Under the pieces are notes generated by a model. That model made no database searches, had not been told where the DNA came from, and saw only the letters and a list, made by a program, of their open reading frames with translations. 64,000 nucleotides of DNA from Labrenzia sp. VG12 (lineage in GTDB: Bacteria; Pseudomonadota; Alphaproteobacteria; Rhizobiales; Stappiaceae). Positions 17,528-26,736 of the stretch are shown here, one piece after another (the first letter of the stretch is position 1; each line of letters opens with the position of its first letter). The translations under genes were made by a program, and so were the position numbers. The stretch spans positions 5,548,001 through 5,612,000 of the forward strand of contig NZ_CP022529.1 in NCBI RefSeq assembly GCF_002237595.1, given 5' to 3'.

Positions 17528-18934
17528 GTGAAATACAGCAGCACGCGGGGAGAAGCCCCGGTTCTGGAATTTTCGGATGTCCTGCTACAGGGACTTGCGC
17601 GCGACGGTGGTCTCTATCTTCCTGAAACCTGGCCGCAATTCGACGCTGACACGATCGCTTCCTTTGCCGGCAAGTCCTACCAGGACGTTGCCCTGGAAGT
17701 CATCCGCCCGTTTGTCGGTGACGCGATTGCCGAAGATGTGCTGAAAGGCATGATCGACGAAGCCTATGCCGGCTTCCGTCATCCGGCCGTGACGCCGCTG
17801 GTTCAGACCGGCGCGAACACATTCATCCTCGAACTGTTTCACGGCCCGACGCTGGCGTTCAAGGACGTTGCCATGCAGCTGCTTGGCCGCATGATGGACC
17901 ATGTCCTGAGCGAGCGCGGGCTGCGCGCGACCATTGTCGGCGCGACGTCCGGCGATACGGGTGGCGCGGCTATTGAAGCCTTCCGCGGCCGCGAGCGGAG
18001 CGACATCTTCATCCTGTTTCCGGACGGGCGTGTTTCCAATGTCCAGCGGCGTCAGATGACGACACCGACGGAAGACAATGTTCATGCGCTGGCCCTGACC
18101 GGCAACTTCGACGATTGTCAGGCCATCGTCAAAGGCATGTTCAACCATTTCTCCTTCCGTGACCGGGTGGCGCTCTCCGGGGTCAACTCGATCAACTGGG
18201 CGCGGATCCTGGCACAGATCGTCTATTACTTCGTGGCTGGTGCAGCGCTCGGCGCGCCGCATCGGAAAATCTCCTTCACGGTGCCGACCGGAAACTTTGG
18301 CGACATCTTTGCCGGCTATGCCGCCATGCAGATGGGGCTGCCGGTCGAAAAGCTCGTTGTTGCGACCAATGTCAATGACATCCTGGCGCGCACGCTGGAG
18401 ACCGGTCGCTACGAGAAGAAGGGCGTTAAGCCCACGATTTCCCCGTCCATGGACATCCAGGTGTCTTCCAATTTCGAACGGCTCCTGTCTGAAGTCTGTG
18501 GCCGTGACGGGGAGTCAATCCGGCGCATGATGAACCAGCTGAACCAGTCGGGCAGCTTTGCCATCGACGCCGAACCGCTTGAAGCCATGCGGGCGGTCTT
18601 TGGAGCCGGCCGCTGCGACGAGGACGAGACGACGGCAACCATTGCCGAGACCTGGCGCGAGGCAGGCTACCTCTTGGATCCGCACACGGCGATCGGGGTG
18701 CATGTCGCCAAGGCTCATGACGACGGATCGGCGCCGATGGTGGTGCTCGGAACGGCGCATCCGGCGAAATTCCCGGATGCCGTGGAAAAAGCCGCCGGGA
18801 TGCGGCCGGAACTGCCTGAAAACTTGAAAGACATGATGACTGCGGAGGAGCGTCAGCAGGTATTGGCTGCCGAGCAGGGTGTGGTGGAACATTTCATCGA
18901 AGAACACGCCCGGGCCGTCACCGCTGGGGTGTAA
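17528..18934 (+). CDS. thrC: threonine synthase
   Basis: PLP enzyme converting O-phosphohomoserine to threonine, the last step of threonine synthesis; its substrate is made by ThrB, encoded at 26 kb. It has 468 residues. The PLP lysine is Lys112 in HGPTLAFKDVAMQ, the phosphate-binding region is VGATSGDTGGAAIEAF, and FTVPTGNFGDIFAGY is typical. GTG 17528 follows AAGGGAAG at 17513-17520. The frame is open far upstream but homologues start at MKYSSTRG. The M16 peptidase gene begins 4 bases after the stop, so they form an operon. Confidence 0.97.
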   Translation: MKYSSTRGEAPVLEFSDVLLQGLARDGGLYLPETWPQFDADTIASFAGKSYQDVALEVIRPFVGDAIAEDVLKGMIDEAYAGFRHPAVTPLVQTGANTFILELFHGPTLAFKDVAMQLLGRMMDHVLSERGLRATIVGATSGDTGGAAIEAFRGRERSDIFILFPDGRVSNVQRRQMTTPTEDNVHALALTGNFDDCQAIVKGMFNHFSFRDRVALSGVNSINWARILAQIVYYFVAGAALGAPHRKISFTVPTGNFGDIFAGYAAMQMGLPVEKLVVATNVNDILARTLETGRYEKKGVKPTISPSMDIQVSSNFERLLSEVCGRDGESIRRMMNQLNQSGSFAIDAEPLEAMRAVFGAGRCDEDETTATIAETWREAGYLLDPHTAIGVHVAKAHDDGSAPMVVLGTAHPAKFPDAVEKAAGMRPELPENLKDMMTAEERQQVLAAEQGVVEHFIEEHARAVTAGV

Positions 18935-18938
18935 CTAT

Positions 18939-20228
18939 ATGAATGTAAAAACAACGGTCCTGGAAAACGGGATGACGGTCGTGACCGACCAGATGCCCTA
19001 TCTGAAAACGGCGGCGCTTGGCGTCTGGGTGCGCACAGGGTCGCGCGCGGAGACCGTCGACCAGAACGGCATCACCCATCTTCTGGAACACATGGCTTTC
19101 AAGGGTACGAAGACCCGGACAGCGCGTGGCATTGCGGAAGAGATCGAAGCTGTCGGAGGGGAACTCAACGCGTCCACCAGCATCGAACATACCAACTATT
19201 ATGCCCGCATTCTGGCCGAAGACGCGCCGCTTGCCGTCGATATCCTGGCCGATATCCTGCAGAACTCGACCTTTGACGCACAGGAACTGACCCGGGAACA
19301 GCACGTGATCCTTCAGGAGATCGGAGCTGCCAACGATTCCCCGGAAGATCAGGCGTTTGACCTCTTTCAGGAAACCGCGTGGCCGGATCAGGCCATCGGC
19401 CGGCCGATCCTGGGCACGCCGGAGACGGTCCAGGGCTTCAACCGGGATGCGCTGAACACCTATCTTGGCGAACGGTACCGGGCGCCCGACATGGTTCTGG
19501 CTGCGGCAGGCGCAGTCGATCATGACGATCTCGTTGCGCTGGCGCGCGAGAAATTCGGCGGGTTCAGCGGTGAGCAGGCGGCGACGGAAGCGGCGGCCAA
19601 CTATTGCGGCGGCGAGACGCTTCGGCCGAAGGAACTGATGGAAGCCCAGGTGCTGATCGGTTTCGAAGGTCGGCCTTACAAGTCCCAGGACTATTATGCG
19701 ATCCAGATCCTTGCCTCCGTGCTGGGCGGTGGCATGTCGTCCAGGCTGTTCCAGGAAATCCGGGAAAAGCACGGTCTGTGTTATGCGATCTACAGCTTCC
19801 ACTGGGCATTTTCCGACACGGGTCTTTTCGGTCTGCACGCGGCCACCAGCCAGGAAGATCTTGGCGCGCTGATGCCGATGATCGTCGGCGAGCTGATCTC
19901 GGCGACGCAAACGATCACGGATGAAGAGGTCGCCCGTTCGCGCGCCCAGATCCGTGCTGGCCTGATGATGGCACTTGAGAGCCCGGCCGCCCGGGCCGGT
20001 CAGATCGCCCGTCAGATCCTTGTTCATGGCCGGGTGCTTGATCCGGACGAGATTTCCAGCAAGATCGAAGCCGTCACCGCGGCGGATCTGCGTCGGGTCG
20101 CTCAGGAAACATTTGTGGGAACCGAGCCGACCCTGACTGCGATCGGCCCGGTTGAGGGTATCATGACCAGAAGCGAACTCGCGGACCGCCTGCAGCAAGG
20201 CCCAGTTCTGCGGGCAGCATCCATGTAA
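18939..20228 (+). CDS. M16 family zinc peptidase (processing-peptidase-like)
   Basis: A 429-residue M16B peptidase resembling the beta subunit of mitochondrial processing peptidase. The inverted zinc motif HLLEH is His47, Glu50, His51, and FLGERYRAPDMVL-like and REKHGLCYAIYSFH segments follow in the second half. This subfamily is conserved next to thrC in alphaproteobacteria. The natural substrate is unknown. ATG 18939 lies 4 bases after the thrC stop. Confidence 0.93.
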   Translation: MNVKTTVLENGMTVVTDQMPYLKTAALGVWVRTGSRAETVDQNGITHLLEHMAFKGTKTRTARGIAEEIEAVGGELNASTSIEHTNYYARILAEDAPLAVDILADILQNSTFDAQELTREQHVILQEIGAANDSPEDQAFDLFQETAWPDQAIGRPILGTPETVQGFNRDALNTYLGERYRAPDMVLAAAGAVDHDDLVALAREKFGGFSGEQAATEAAANYCGGETLRPKELMEAQVLIGFEGRPYKSQDYYAIQILASVLGGGMSSRLFQEIREKHGLCYAIYSFHWAFSDTGLFGLHAATSQEDLGALMPMIVGELISATQTITDEEVARSRAQIRAGLMMALESPAARAGQIARQILVHGRVLDPDEISSKIEAVTAADLRRVAQETFVGTEPTLTAIGPVEGIMTRSELADRLQQGPVLRAASM

Positions 20229-20276
20229 GATCCGTGCGCGTCGCAACGGATCCTTGAAAAGGCGGAGAGCGGGGGC

Positions 20277-20915
20277 ATGGCGCTGCTACGTCCGGGAGCA
20301 TCACCAGATGCCGAATTGCTGATCGAGGCGGGCGGATATTATCTGCGCCCGCCGATCATGTATGACTTCAAGCCCTGGGCCGCTCTGCGCGAGGAAAGCC
20401 GGACATTTCTCAAACCCTGGGAGCCGCTTTGGCCCTCCGACGATCTGACCAAGACCGGGTTTCGCCGGCGATTGCGCCGGTATGCCAGGGACCGGAAGGA
20501 AGGTCGGAGCCTGTCGTTCCTGCTGTTCCGGGCGAAGACGGATGAAATACTTGGCGGGCTGACCCTCAGCAACATCCGCCGTGGTGTCAGCCAGACTGCG
20601 ACACTTGGCTACTGGATGGGCGAGCGTCATTCGGGAAAAGGGCACATGTCGGCGGCCGTCGCCATGATCCTGCCGTTTTGTTTCGACGTTTTGAACCTTC
20701 ACCGCATCGAGGCGGCCTGTTTGCCGACAAACATGCCGTCCATCCGTCTCCTCGAAAATGCCGGGTTTCAGCGGGAAGGCTATGCGCGCAACTATCTGTT
20801 GATTAACGGGTCCTGGCAGGATCACCTGCTGTTTGCCTGTTTGGCGGAAGACCATGCGTCGCGGCCCGCAAAAGTCGCTCCGAGCGTCGAGGGAATCTTG
20901 AAAGAATTCTTGTGA
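20277..20915 (+). CDS. GNAT acetyltransferase, RimJ/RimL type
   Basis: A 212-residue N-acetyltransferase related to RimJ/RimL, which acetylate ribosomal protein N-termini. The acetyl-CoA region is LGYWMGERHSGKGHMSAAV (about 114-132), followed by LNLHRIEAACLPTNMPSIRLLENAGF. The actual substrate is not evident. GGCGGAGAG precedes the ATG. It follows the M16 peptidase by 48 bases and is followed after one base by the GGDEF/EAL gene. Confidence 0.88.
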   Translation: MALLRPGASPDAELLIEAGGYYLRPPIMYDFKPWAALREESRTFLKPWEPLWPSDDLTKTGFRRRLRRYARDRKEGRSLSFLLFRAKTDEILGGLTLSNIRRGVSQTATLGYWMGERHSGKGHMSAAVAMILPFCFDVLNLHRIEAACLPTNMPSIRLLENAGFQREGYARNYLLINGSWQDHLLFACLAEDHASRPAKVAPSVEGILKEFL

Positions 20916-20916
20916 C

Positions 20917-23862
20917 ATGCGCCACAACCCGGTAGTTCTTCGCCTCATGTCATTTCTGAGACCGGATACTGCCCGCAACGTGCTGGCCAACATCGTTATT
21001 GCCATGTCGTTTATGGTGGTGACGCTGGCCGCGGCACTGCCCGCCAGGGCACTTGAACCGATCCCCGTGCCGATCGATATCGAGGCGCTCGATATCACCA
21101 ATTCCGTTGAGTTTCACCGGGATGCCGGCACGCGTCTTCAGGTCTCCACAGCCCCCGGTGCGGATGGCATCGTCCGCCGCATCGAGGTGCCCTCGCGCGA
21201 TGGCGCCAATACCAACTGGGTGGTCTTTGCGCTGGCCAACACCAGCGACAACCAGATCGACCGCCTGATCGTTGCCCCCAATTACAAGCTGGCCGGCTCG
21301 GATCTGTTCTGGCCAGACCTCGGCTCTTCCCGCATCGCGGCAATCACGCCCAGCCAGGGCATCGCGCCCGAACGGCAAAAGAGCCTGGAAGCCGACGTCT
21401 TCCTGGTGACGCTCGATCCGGGATCGATTGTGACTTTCGTGGCCGAGCTGACGACACCCAATCTGCCGGAAATCCGGATCTGGGAACCGGATGTCTACGA
21501 GGAAACGGTCAACGCCTATACGCTTTACCGGGGCATCATCCTGGGCATCTCCGGCCTCTTGGCGCTGTTCCTGACCATCCTGTTCGTGGTCAAGGGAACG
21601 GTGATGTTTCCCGCGACCGCAGCTCTTGCCTGGTCGGTCCTGGCCTATCTGTGCATCGATTTCGGCTTCTGGGGCATGGTCTTCAATCTGGAAGGCGGCG
21701 GCAGTCAGCTGGCAAGGGCCTGCGCCGAGGTCATGCTGGCGGCGAGCTTGATCATCTTCCTCTATGCCTATCTGAACCTCAATCGCTGGAACATCCACTA
21801 TTCCCATCTGGCGCTGACCACGCTGATCCTGATCCTGGGTCTTCTCGGGGTCGCTGTCTGGGATCCGTCGGTTGCCTCCGGCATTGCCCGTTTGTCGCTT
21901 GCCGTCATCGGGCTGCTCGGTTTCGTCACCATCGCCGTCCTGGCCTTCCAGCACTATGACCGCGCGATCCTTCTGATCCCGACCTGGTGTCTCCTGATCG
22001 CCTGGCTGGTGGGCGCGGCGATGACAATTACCGGTTATCTCTCCAACGACATCGTCCAGCCGGCGCTTGGCGGCGGTCTCGTTCTGATCGTGCTGCTGAT
22101 CGGCTTCACGGTGATGCAGCACGCCTTTGCTGGCGGCGCGATCGCACAAGGCCTGATCTCCGACATCGAACGCAAGGCGCTGGCGCTGACTGGGGCCGGT
22201 GACATCATCTGGGACTGGGACATCGACCGCGACCGCATCTACACCGGCAATGAAGTCGAGGATCTCCTGAACCTGAAACGCGGCACGCTCGAAGGACCGG
22301 CACGCGACTGGCTCGACATCCTGCACCCGCAGGACAGGGACCGGTTCCGGGCGACGCTCGATGCCGTGATCGACCAGCGGCGCGGCAAGGTCATGCAGAC
22401 GTTCCGCCTGCGCTCCGAAGACGGGCATTTCCGCTGGTTCCGCCTGCGTGCCCGGCCGATCATCGGCTCCGATGGCGAAGTGATCCGCTGCGTCGGCACG
22501 CTGCTCGACGTGACCGAGGAGCGCACCGCCGAAGAACGCCTGCTGCATGATGCCGTCCACGACAATCTGACCGGCCTGCCGAACCGGGAACTGTTCGTCG
22601 ACCGGCTGCGCACCAGCGTGGTGCGCGCCAAGGCGGAAGAGACGGCCAAGCCGACGATCCTGGTGCTCAATCTCGACCGGTTCAAACAGGTCAATGACAG
22701 CATCGGCCTGTCGGCTGGCGACAGTATTCTGCTCACCGTTGCCCGGCGTCTCGGCCGCCTGATCGGCCAGCAGGACACGCTTGGCCGCCTGTCGGGCGAC
22801 CAATATGGCCTTGTGCTTCTGTCTGAACAGGAACCGGACCGGATCGTTGCGCTGGCGGATGCCCTGCGCAAGGCCGTCAGGGCCCCGATCACTTTCGGCG
22901 ACCGCGAGATCTTCCTGACCTGCTCCGTCGGCATTGCCTTTTACGAAGGCGGCAAGCAGGGCGTGGAGGACATGCTCACCAATGCCGAGATCGCACTGAA
23001 CCATGCCAAGCGCCTCGGCGGGGACCGCCAGGAAGTGTTCCGGCCGATCCTGCGCCCGCTCGACAAGAACATCGTCGACCTGGAAGCCGACCTGCGCGAG
23101 GCGATCAAGAAGGAAACGCTTGGCGTTTTCTTCCAGCCGATCATTCGTCTGGAAGACCAGGCGGTTGCCGGGTTCGAGGTTCTGGCCCGCTGGAACCACC
23201 CGAAACGCGGGAAGATTTCCCCCTCGGAATTCATTCCCGTCGCGGAACAGTCCGGCCTGATCAACGAGCTCGGCATGTACATGCTCGATAAGGGCGCGCA
23301 GCAGCTGGCCTTCTGGCAGCGTGAATTCCCGCTGCCGCGGCCGCTTTTTGCCTCGGTCAACCTGTCGTCCCGTCAGCTCCTGAAACAGGACCTGATCAAT
23401 GATGTGAAGGCGGTTCTGTCCCGCACATCGGTGGTGCCGGGCACGCTGAAGCTGGAACTGACCGAATCTCTGGTCATGTCCAATCCGGAATATTCCGCCA
23501 AGGTGCTGGAACGCCTGCGCGGCCTTGGGGCAGGCCTGTCGCTGGATGATTTCGGCACAGGTCATTCGTCGCTGTCCTATCTGCAGCGTTTCCCGTTCGA
23601 CACGATCAAGATCGACCAGTCCTTTGTGAAGCCGAACAGTTCGTCCGCGCGGCCTGTCCTTTTGAGAACCATGGTGGCCATGGGGCACGATCTCGGCATG
23701 TCGGTGGTGGCGGAAGGCGCGGAGAGCGAAAACGACGCGCTGGAGCTCTACCAGCTCGGCTGCGAATACGCGCAGGGCTTCTTCTTCGGCGAGGCCATGT
23801 CCGCCAACGAGGCCACAAGGCTCCTGCGCAAGATGCCGGCAGAGGCGGCGGAAACGGCTTGA
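20917..23862 (+). CDS. membrane sensor with PAS, degenerate GGDEF and EAL domains
   Basis: A 981-residue c-di-GMP-type protein. It has an N-terminal signal/anchor (26-46), an extracytoplasmic beta-rich domain (about 50-195) resembling 7TMR-DISM extracellular regions, about seven membrane helices (200-410), a PAS/PAC domain (about 425-545), then GGDEF and EAL domains. The GGDEF active site reads SGDQY (626-630), so cyclase activity is unlikely. The EAL side is intact, with EVL at 754-756, LELTES, LDDFGTGHSSL (Asp877, Asp878), IKIDQSF and VVAEGAES. I infer a c-di-GMP phosphodiesterase regulated by membrane and PAS inputs. One base follows the GNAT stop. Confidence 0.9.
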   Translation: MRHNPVVLRLMSFLRPDTARNVLANIVIAMSFMVVTLAAALPARALEPIPVPIDIEALDITNSVEFHRDAGTRLQVSTAPGADGIVRRIEVPSRDGANTNWVVFALANTSDNQIDRLIVAPNYKLAGSDLFWPDLGSSRIAAITPSQGIAPERQKSLEADVFLVTLDPGSIVTFVAELTTPNLPEIRIWEPDVYEETVNAYTLYRGIILGISGLLALFLTILFVVKGTVMFPATAALAWSVLAYLCIDFGFWGMVFNLEGGGSQLARACAEVMLAASLIIFLYAYLNLNRWNIHYSHLALTTLILILGLLGVAVWDPSVASGIARLSLAVIGLLGFVTIAVLAFQHYDRAILLIPTWCLLIAWLVGAAMTITGYLSNDIVQPALGGGLVLIVLLIGFTVMQHAFAGGAIAQGLISDIERKALALTGAGDIIWDWDIDRDRIYTGNEVEDLLNLKRGTLEGPARDWLDILHPQDRDRFRATLDAVIDQRRGKVMQTFRLRSEDGHFRWFRLRARPIIGSDGEVIRCVGTLLDVTEERTAEERLLHDAVHDNLTGLPNRELFVDRLRTSVVRAKAEETAKPTILVLNLDRFKQVNDSIGLSAGDSILLTVARRLGRLIGQQDTLGRLSGDQYGLVLLSEQEPDRIVALADALRKAVRAPITFGDREIFLTCSVGIAFYEGGKQGVEDMLTNAEIALNHAKRLGGDRQEVFRPILRPLDKNIVDLEADLREAIKKETLGVFFQPIIRLEDQAVAGFEVLARWNHPKRGKISPSEFIPVAEQSGLINELGMYMLDKGAQQLAFWQREFPLPRPLFASVNLSSRQLLKQDLINDVKAVLSRTSVVPGTLKLELTESLVMSNPEYSAKVLERLRGLGAGLSLDDFGTGHSSLSYLQRFPFDTIKIDQSFVKPNSSSARPVLLRTMVAMGHDLGMSVVAEGAESENDALELYQLGCEYAQGFFFGEAMSANEATRLLRKMPAEAAETA

Positions 23863-23881
23863 GTTAGAGAGCGGTGCTCTC

Positions 23882-24152
23882 TAGAGCACTTCCCGCTCAG
23901 ATTGGCTCATTCTGTTTGAAGTCTGGCGAGACGATCCGCGCGGAGGGACGTGCAGTCCATAGCGGGGCTATGGGCAAGCGGCCCGACAAAGCAGGTGTCC
24001 GCCAGACACAAACCCAAAGGGCCGGGCCGGTTTGGCCCAATGCCAGCGGAAGTTGCCTCGAGCGTGCGGCCAGCACGATCTTCGCCAACGTCCTTGACCT
24101 TGAACCAATCCAGCCTCGGCAGAATGAACCAATCTGACCGGGAAGTGCTCTG
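23882..24152 (+). mobile_element. 271-bp MITE-like element, copy 1
   Basis: A non-autonomous element with 33-base terminal inverted repeats (23882-23914 and 24120-24152, matching at 30 of 33 positions) beginning TAGAGCACTTCCCG. A second copy of exactly the same length lies inverted at 54387-54657. The interior is near-identical in order, including GTTTGAAGTCTGGCGAGACG and CCGGGCCGGTTTGGCCCAATG. There is no transposase. A short AGAGAGC-GGT-GCTCTCT hairpin (23866-23882) abuts its left end and may terminate the upstream gene. Confidence 0.85.
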
Positions 24153-24199
24153 GTAGTCCAGAGAGCCAGCGTATCTGCCGACAAGGACCACCTCTTATG

Positions 24200-24309
24200 C
24201 GTCATCCCATGGCTTGACCATGGGATCCATGCCGTTTCCCTTTCAATCGCTTGGGCATTGCTGGGGCAAGGCAACGGCATGGATTGCAGGGGCAAGCCCT
24301 GCAATGACG
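24200..24309. repeat. nested palindromic intergenic element
   Basis: Outer ends CGTCAT/ATGACG enclose a CCCATGG...CCATGGG hairpin, a 12-base inverted pair ATCCATGCCGTT (24225-24236) / AACGGCATGGAT (24273-24284) and a GCAGGGG...CCCTGC hairpin. It has the architecture of the mosaic palindromes at 31.0, 37.8, 41.7 and 48.0 kb but a different sequence. It sits just downstream of the lipid kinase gene (minus strand). Confidence 0.65.
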
Positions 24310-24359
24310 AGGAGAGCGGATGCAGTCGAGATTACGAATTTCTTGCAACTGGCTGCCCC

Positions 24360-25283
24360 TCAGGGCACCAGGATCGGCACTGTCTTGTCCGTCTGCCGGA
24401 TCTCAAGCGGCGTGGCGCCGAAGGGGTCGCCGTCGACCTGGGCGGCCACATGATCTTTTGCCGAAATGCGCGCGCGCTGGAATGGCGTGACGGACGCACC
24501 GCGCGCCTTGTGGATCCGTCCGAGCAGAAGGGCAATGCCGTAACAGAAGGACGACCACGGATCGTCTCTTTCCAGGACCAGCATGTGCAAACCGGGATCC
24601 GTGGCGCCGCCCGGACAGATGACAAATGGTCCGCCATAGTGGCGCGCATTGCTGGCAACGGCGAATTTCCCTGCCAGGCAGGCACCGTCCAGCTCGATCT
24701 TGAGCTCGGCACTCTTGCGGCGGAGACCGGTCTTGAGCGCGGTGATGACATAGGCAAGCTTGCCGAAGCGCCGTTTCAGGGTCAGCGGCACGGCATGCAC
24801 GACCTCGGCATCAAAGCCGGTTGAGGCCATCAGCACGAAGGGGCGCCCGTTGGCCAGGCCGAAATGAAGCGGCCGGGTCTTGCCCTGAAAGATCAACTCG
24901 GCGATCGCTCTTGGATTGCGCGGCAGGCCCAGTTCCAGAGCCAGCACATTGGCAGTCCCGAAGGGGATGACGGCCAGCTGCGGCGGATCGGGGTGATCCT
25001 GAAAACCGGTCAGTGCTTCGTTGATCGAGCCGTCGCCGCCCGCGATGACAAGGGTCCGCACGCACAGGTCCGGATCGGAGCACAGTTCGCCGATCTCGCC
25101 TGCATGCCGCGTCAGCCGGATTTCCGTTTTGCAGCCAAGATCTTCCAGACGTTTTCGGACATCGTCCAGAAACTCGGCGTTGTAGCCGCCCGACGTGGGG
25201 TTCGCCATGATCAGCACCTTGCCCGCAAGATCGGGCATGATCATGCGCGGTGAAGCCGGACCGGAACGCCAGAAAAGTCTCAC
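24360..25283 (-). CDS. diacylglycerol kinase-family lipid kinase
   Basis: A 307-residue protein of the DAGK catalytic family (YegS/DgkB/ceramide-kinase-like), with ANPTSGG at 27-33, the nucleotide-binding GGDGS at 82-86, and PFGTANVLALELGLP. It phosphorylates a lipid or related hydroxyl substrate that cannot be specified. The GTG start at 25281-25283 follows GAGGGA on the minus strand. It lies 34 bases after rnhA and is probably the last gene of the ispH-thrB-rnhA transcript. Confidence 0.88.
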   Translation of the reverse strand: MRLFWRSGPASPRMIMPDLAGKVLIMANPTSGGYNAEFLDDVRKRLEDLGCKTEIRLTRHAGEIGELCSDPDLCVRTLVIAGGDGSINEALTGFQDHPDPPQLAVIPFGTANVLALELGLPRNPRAIAELIFQGKTRPLHFGLANGRPFVLMASTGFDAEVVHAVPLTLKRRFGKLAYVITALKTGLRRKSAELKIELDGACLAGKFAVASNARHYGGPFVICPGGATDPGLHMLVLERDDPWSSFCYGIALLLGRIHKARGASVTPFQRARISAKDHVAAQVDGDPFGATPLEIRQTDKTVPILVP

Positions 25284-25317
25284 TCAGTTCCCTCTGCTTG
25301 CAGACAGGATCCTTGGG

Positions 25318-25770
25318 TTATCCGCCGCCCTTATAAGGGGCCATACCGGCGCGCGCCAGCTCATCTGCGCGTTCATTGTCCGGATGGCCTGCATGGCCCT
25401 TGACCCAGTGCCAGGTGACGTCGTGGCGTTCCCTCGCTGCGTCAAGGGCTTGCCACAGGTCAGCGTTTTTAACAGGTTTGTTCTGCGAGGTGCGCCAGTT
25501 CTTCCGTTTCCAGCCCGCGAGCCACTCGCGAATGCCGCTGCGCACATAGGTGCTGTCCGTGTAGAGGTCGATCGCACAGGGGCGCTTGAGCGCGTTGAGT
25601 GCCTCGATCGCGGCAGTCAGTTCCATGCGGTTGTTCGTGGTTTCCGCTTCGCCGCCCTGGAGTTCCTTTTCATGCGCACCAAAGCGCAGGATGACGCCCC
25701 AGCCGCCCGGTCCCGGATTGCCGGAACAGGCGCCGTCTGTATAGATCGTGACGCGGTTGTCGTCGCTCAT
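25318..25770 (-). CDS. rnhA: ribonuclease HI
   Basis: Degrades the RNA strand of RNA-DNA hybrids. The 150-residue protein carries all four carboxylates: Asp12 (YTDGACSGNPGPGG), Glu50 (NNRMELTA), Asp72 (LYTDSTYV) and Asp136 (DNERADELA). The ATG at 25768-25770 overlaps the thrB stop (ATGA), so the frame opening further upstream is not used. Standard alphaproteobacterial neighbour of thrB. Confidence 0.97.
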   Translation of the reverse strand: MSDDNRVTIYTDGACSGNPGPGGWGVILRFGAHEKELQGGEAETTNNRMELTAAIEALNALKRPCAIDLYTDSTYVRSGIREWLAGWKRKNWRTSQNKPVKNADLWQALDAARERHDVTWHWVKGHAGHPDNERADELARAGMAPYKGGG

Positions 25771-26732
25771 CGGGCCAATCCGTAGGCTTCTGCCGACAGG
25801 ACGCTCTGGTGAAAGCGCAGCTTCTTGACGTATTCCATGGGGTCTTTCGGAGTTACCAGTGCACCTTCCGGCACGCTCAGCCAGTCGTAAAGCCGGGTCA
25901 GCAGGAAGCGCAGCGCCGCCCCGCGGCACAGGGTCGGCAATGCGTCATATTCAGCAGGTGTGAGCGGCCGCACGGCGCTGTAGCCCTTCAGCAGGGCCTT
26001 GGCCTTGGTGACATTGAAGGACAGGTCCTGTTCGAAACACCAGGCGTTCAGGCAGATCGCAACGTCATAGGCAAAGGCATCATTGCAGGCGAAATAGAAA
26101 TCGATCAGGCCGGACAGCTCGTTGCCGAGGAAAAAGACGTTGTCCGGAAAAAGATCGGCGTGAATGACACCGGCGGGCAGCTCGCCCGGCCAGACCTTCT
26201 CCAGATGATCGAGTTCCTGTCCGATCTCTGCGCCAAGGCCGTCAAGCACCGTGTCACTGCGCGCACCGCACTGGTCGAACAGCGGTCGCCAGCCACTGAC
26301 ATCAAGCGCATTCCTGCGGAAGCCATCATAGTCCGAACCGTCAATATGGAGTTCAGCCATGGCCTTGCCGAGTTCGGCGCAATGGTCGGCGCGCGGACGT
26401 TTGACCCACATGCCTTCCAGAAAGGTTACGAGGGCGGCGGGACGGCCTGCCAGCGTGCCAAGCAGGTCGCCAGAGCGCGAGGCCACCGGTGTCGGGCATG
26501 ACAGGCCCTTGCCGGCCAGGTGTTGCAGGAGATTGAGAAAATAGGGCAGATCGTCCGGATTTACGCGCTTTTCATAAAGCGTCAGGATGAACGAGGCCTT
26601 GTCCGTGTGAACGAGAAAGTTGCTGTTCTCGACGCCTTCGGCAATGCCCTTGAAAGACAACAGCCGGCCAACATCATAACCGCCGATGAAGTCGTTGAGT
26701 TCCTCATCGGTCACTTCGGTATAAACAGCCAT
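25767..26732 (-). CDS. thrB: homoserine kinase, alphaproteobacterial type
   Basis: Phosphorylates homoserine to O-phosphohomoserine, the substrate of ThrC. The 321-residue protein belongs to the choline-kinase/APH-like fold (not the GHMP homoserine kinase of enterics). Evidence is VENSNFLVHT, the catalytic-loop-like VIHADLFPDNVFF and LIDFYFACNDAFAYDVAICLN. It lies 4 bases downstream of ispH and overlaps rnhA by 4 bases, forming a tightly packed operon. Confidence 0.95.
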   Translation of the reverse strand: MAVYTEVTDEELNDFIGGYDVGRLLSFKGIAEGVENSNFLVHTDKASFILTLYEKRVNPDDLPYFLNLLQHLAGKGLSCPTPVASRSGDLLGTLAGRPAALVTFLEGMWVKRPRADHCAELGKAMAELHIDGSDYDGFRRNALDVSGWRPLFDQCGARSDTVLDGLGAEIGQELDHLEKVWPGELPAGVIHADLFPDNVFFLGNELSGLIDFYFACNDAFAYDVAICLNAWCFEQDLSFNVTKAKALLKGYSAVRPLTPAEYDALPTLCRGAALRFLLTRLYDWLSVPEGALVTPKDPMEYVKKLRFHQSVLSAEAYGLAR

Positions 26733-26736
26733 GGCG

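Noticed and set aside
20950..23688. A 912-codon minus-strand open frame opposite the GGDEF/EAL gene
   Set aside because: Shadow of a clear multidomain gene. No recognisable motifs.
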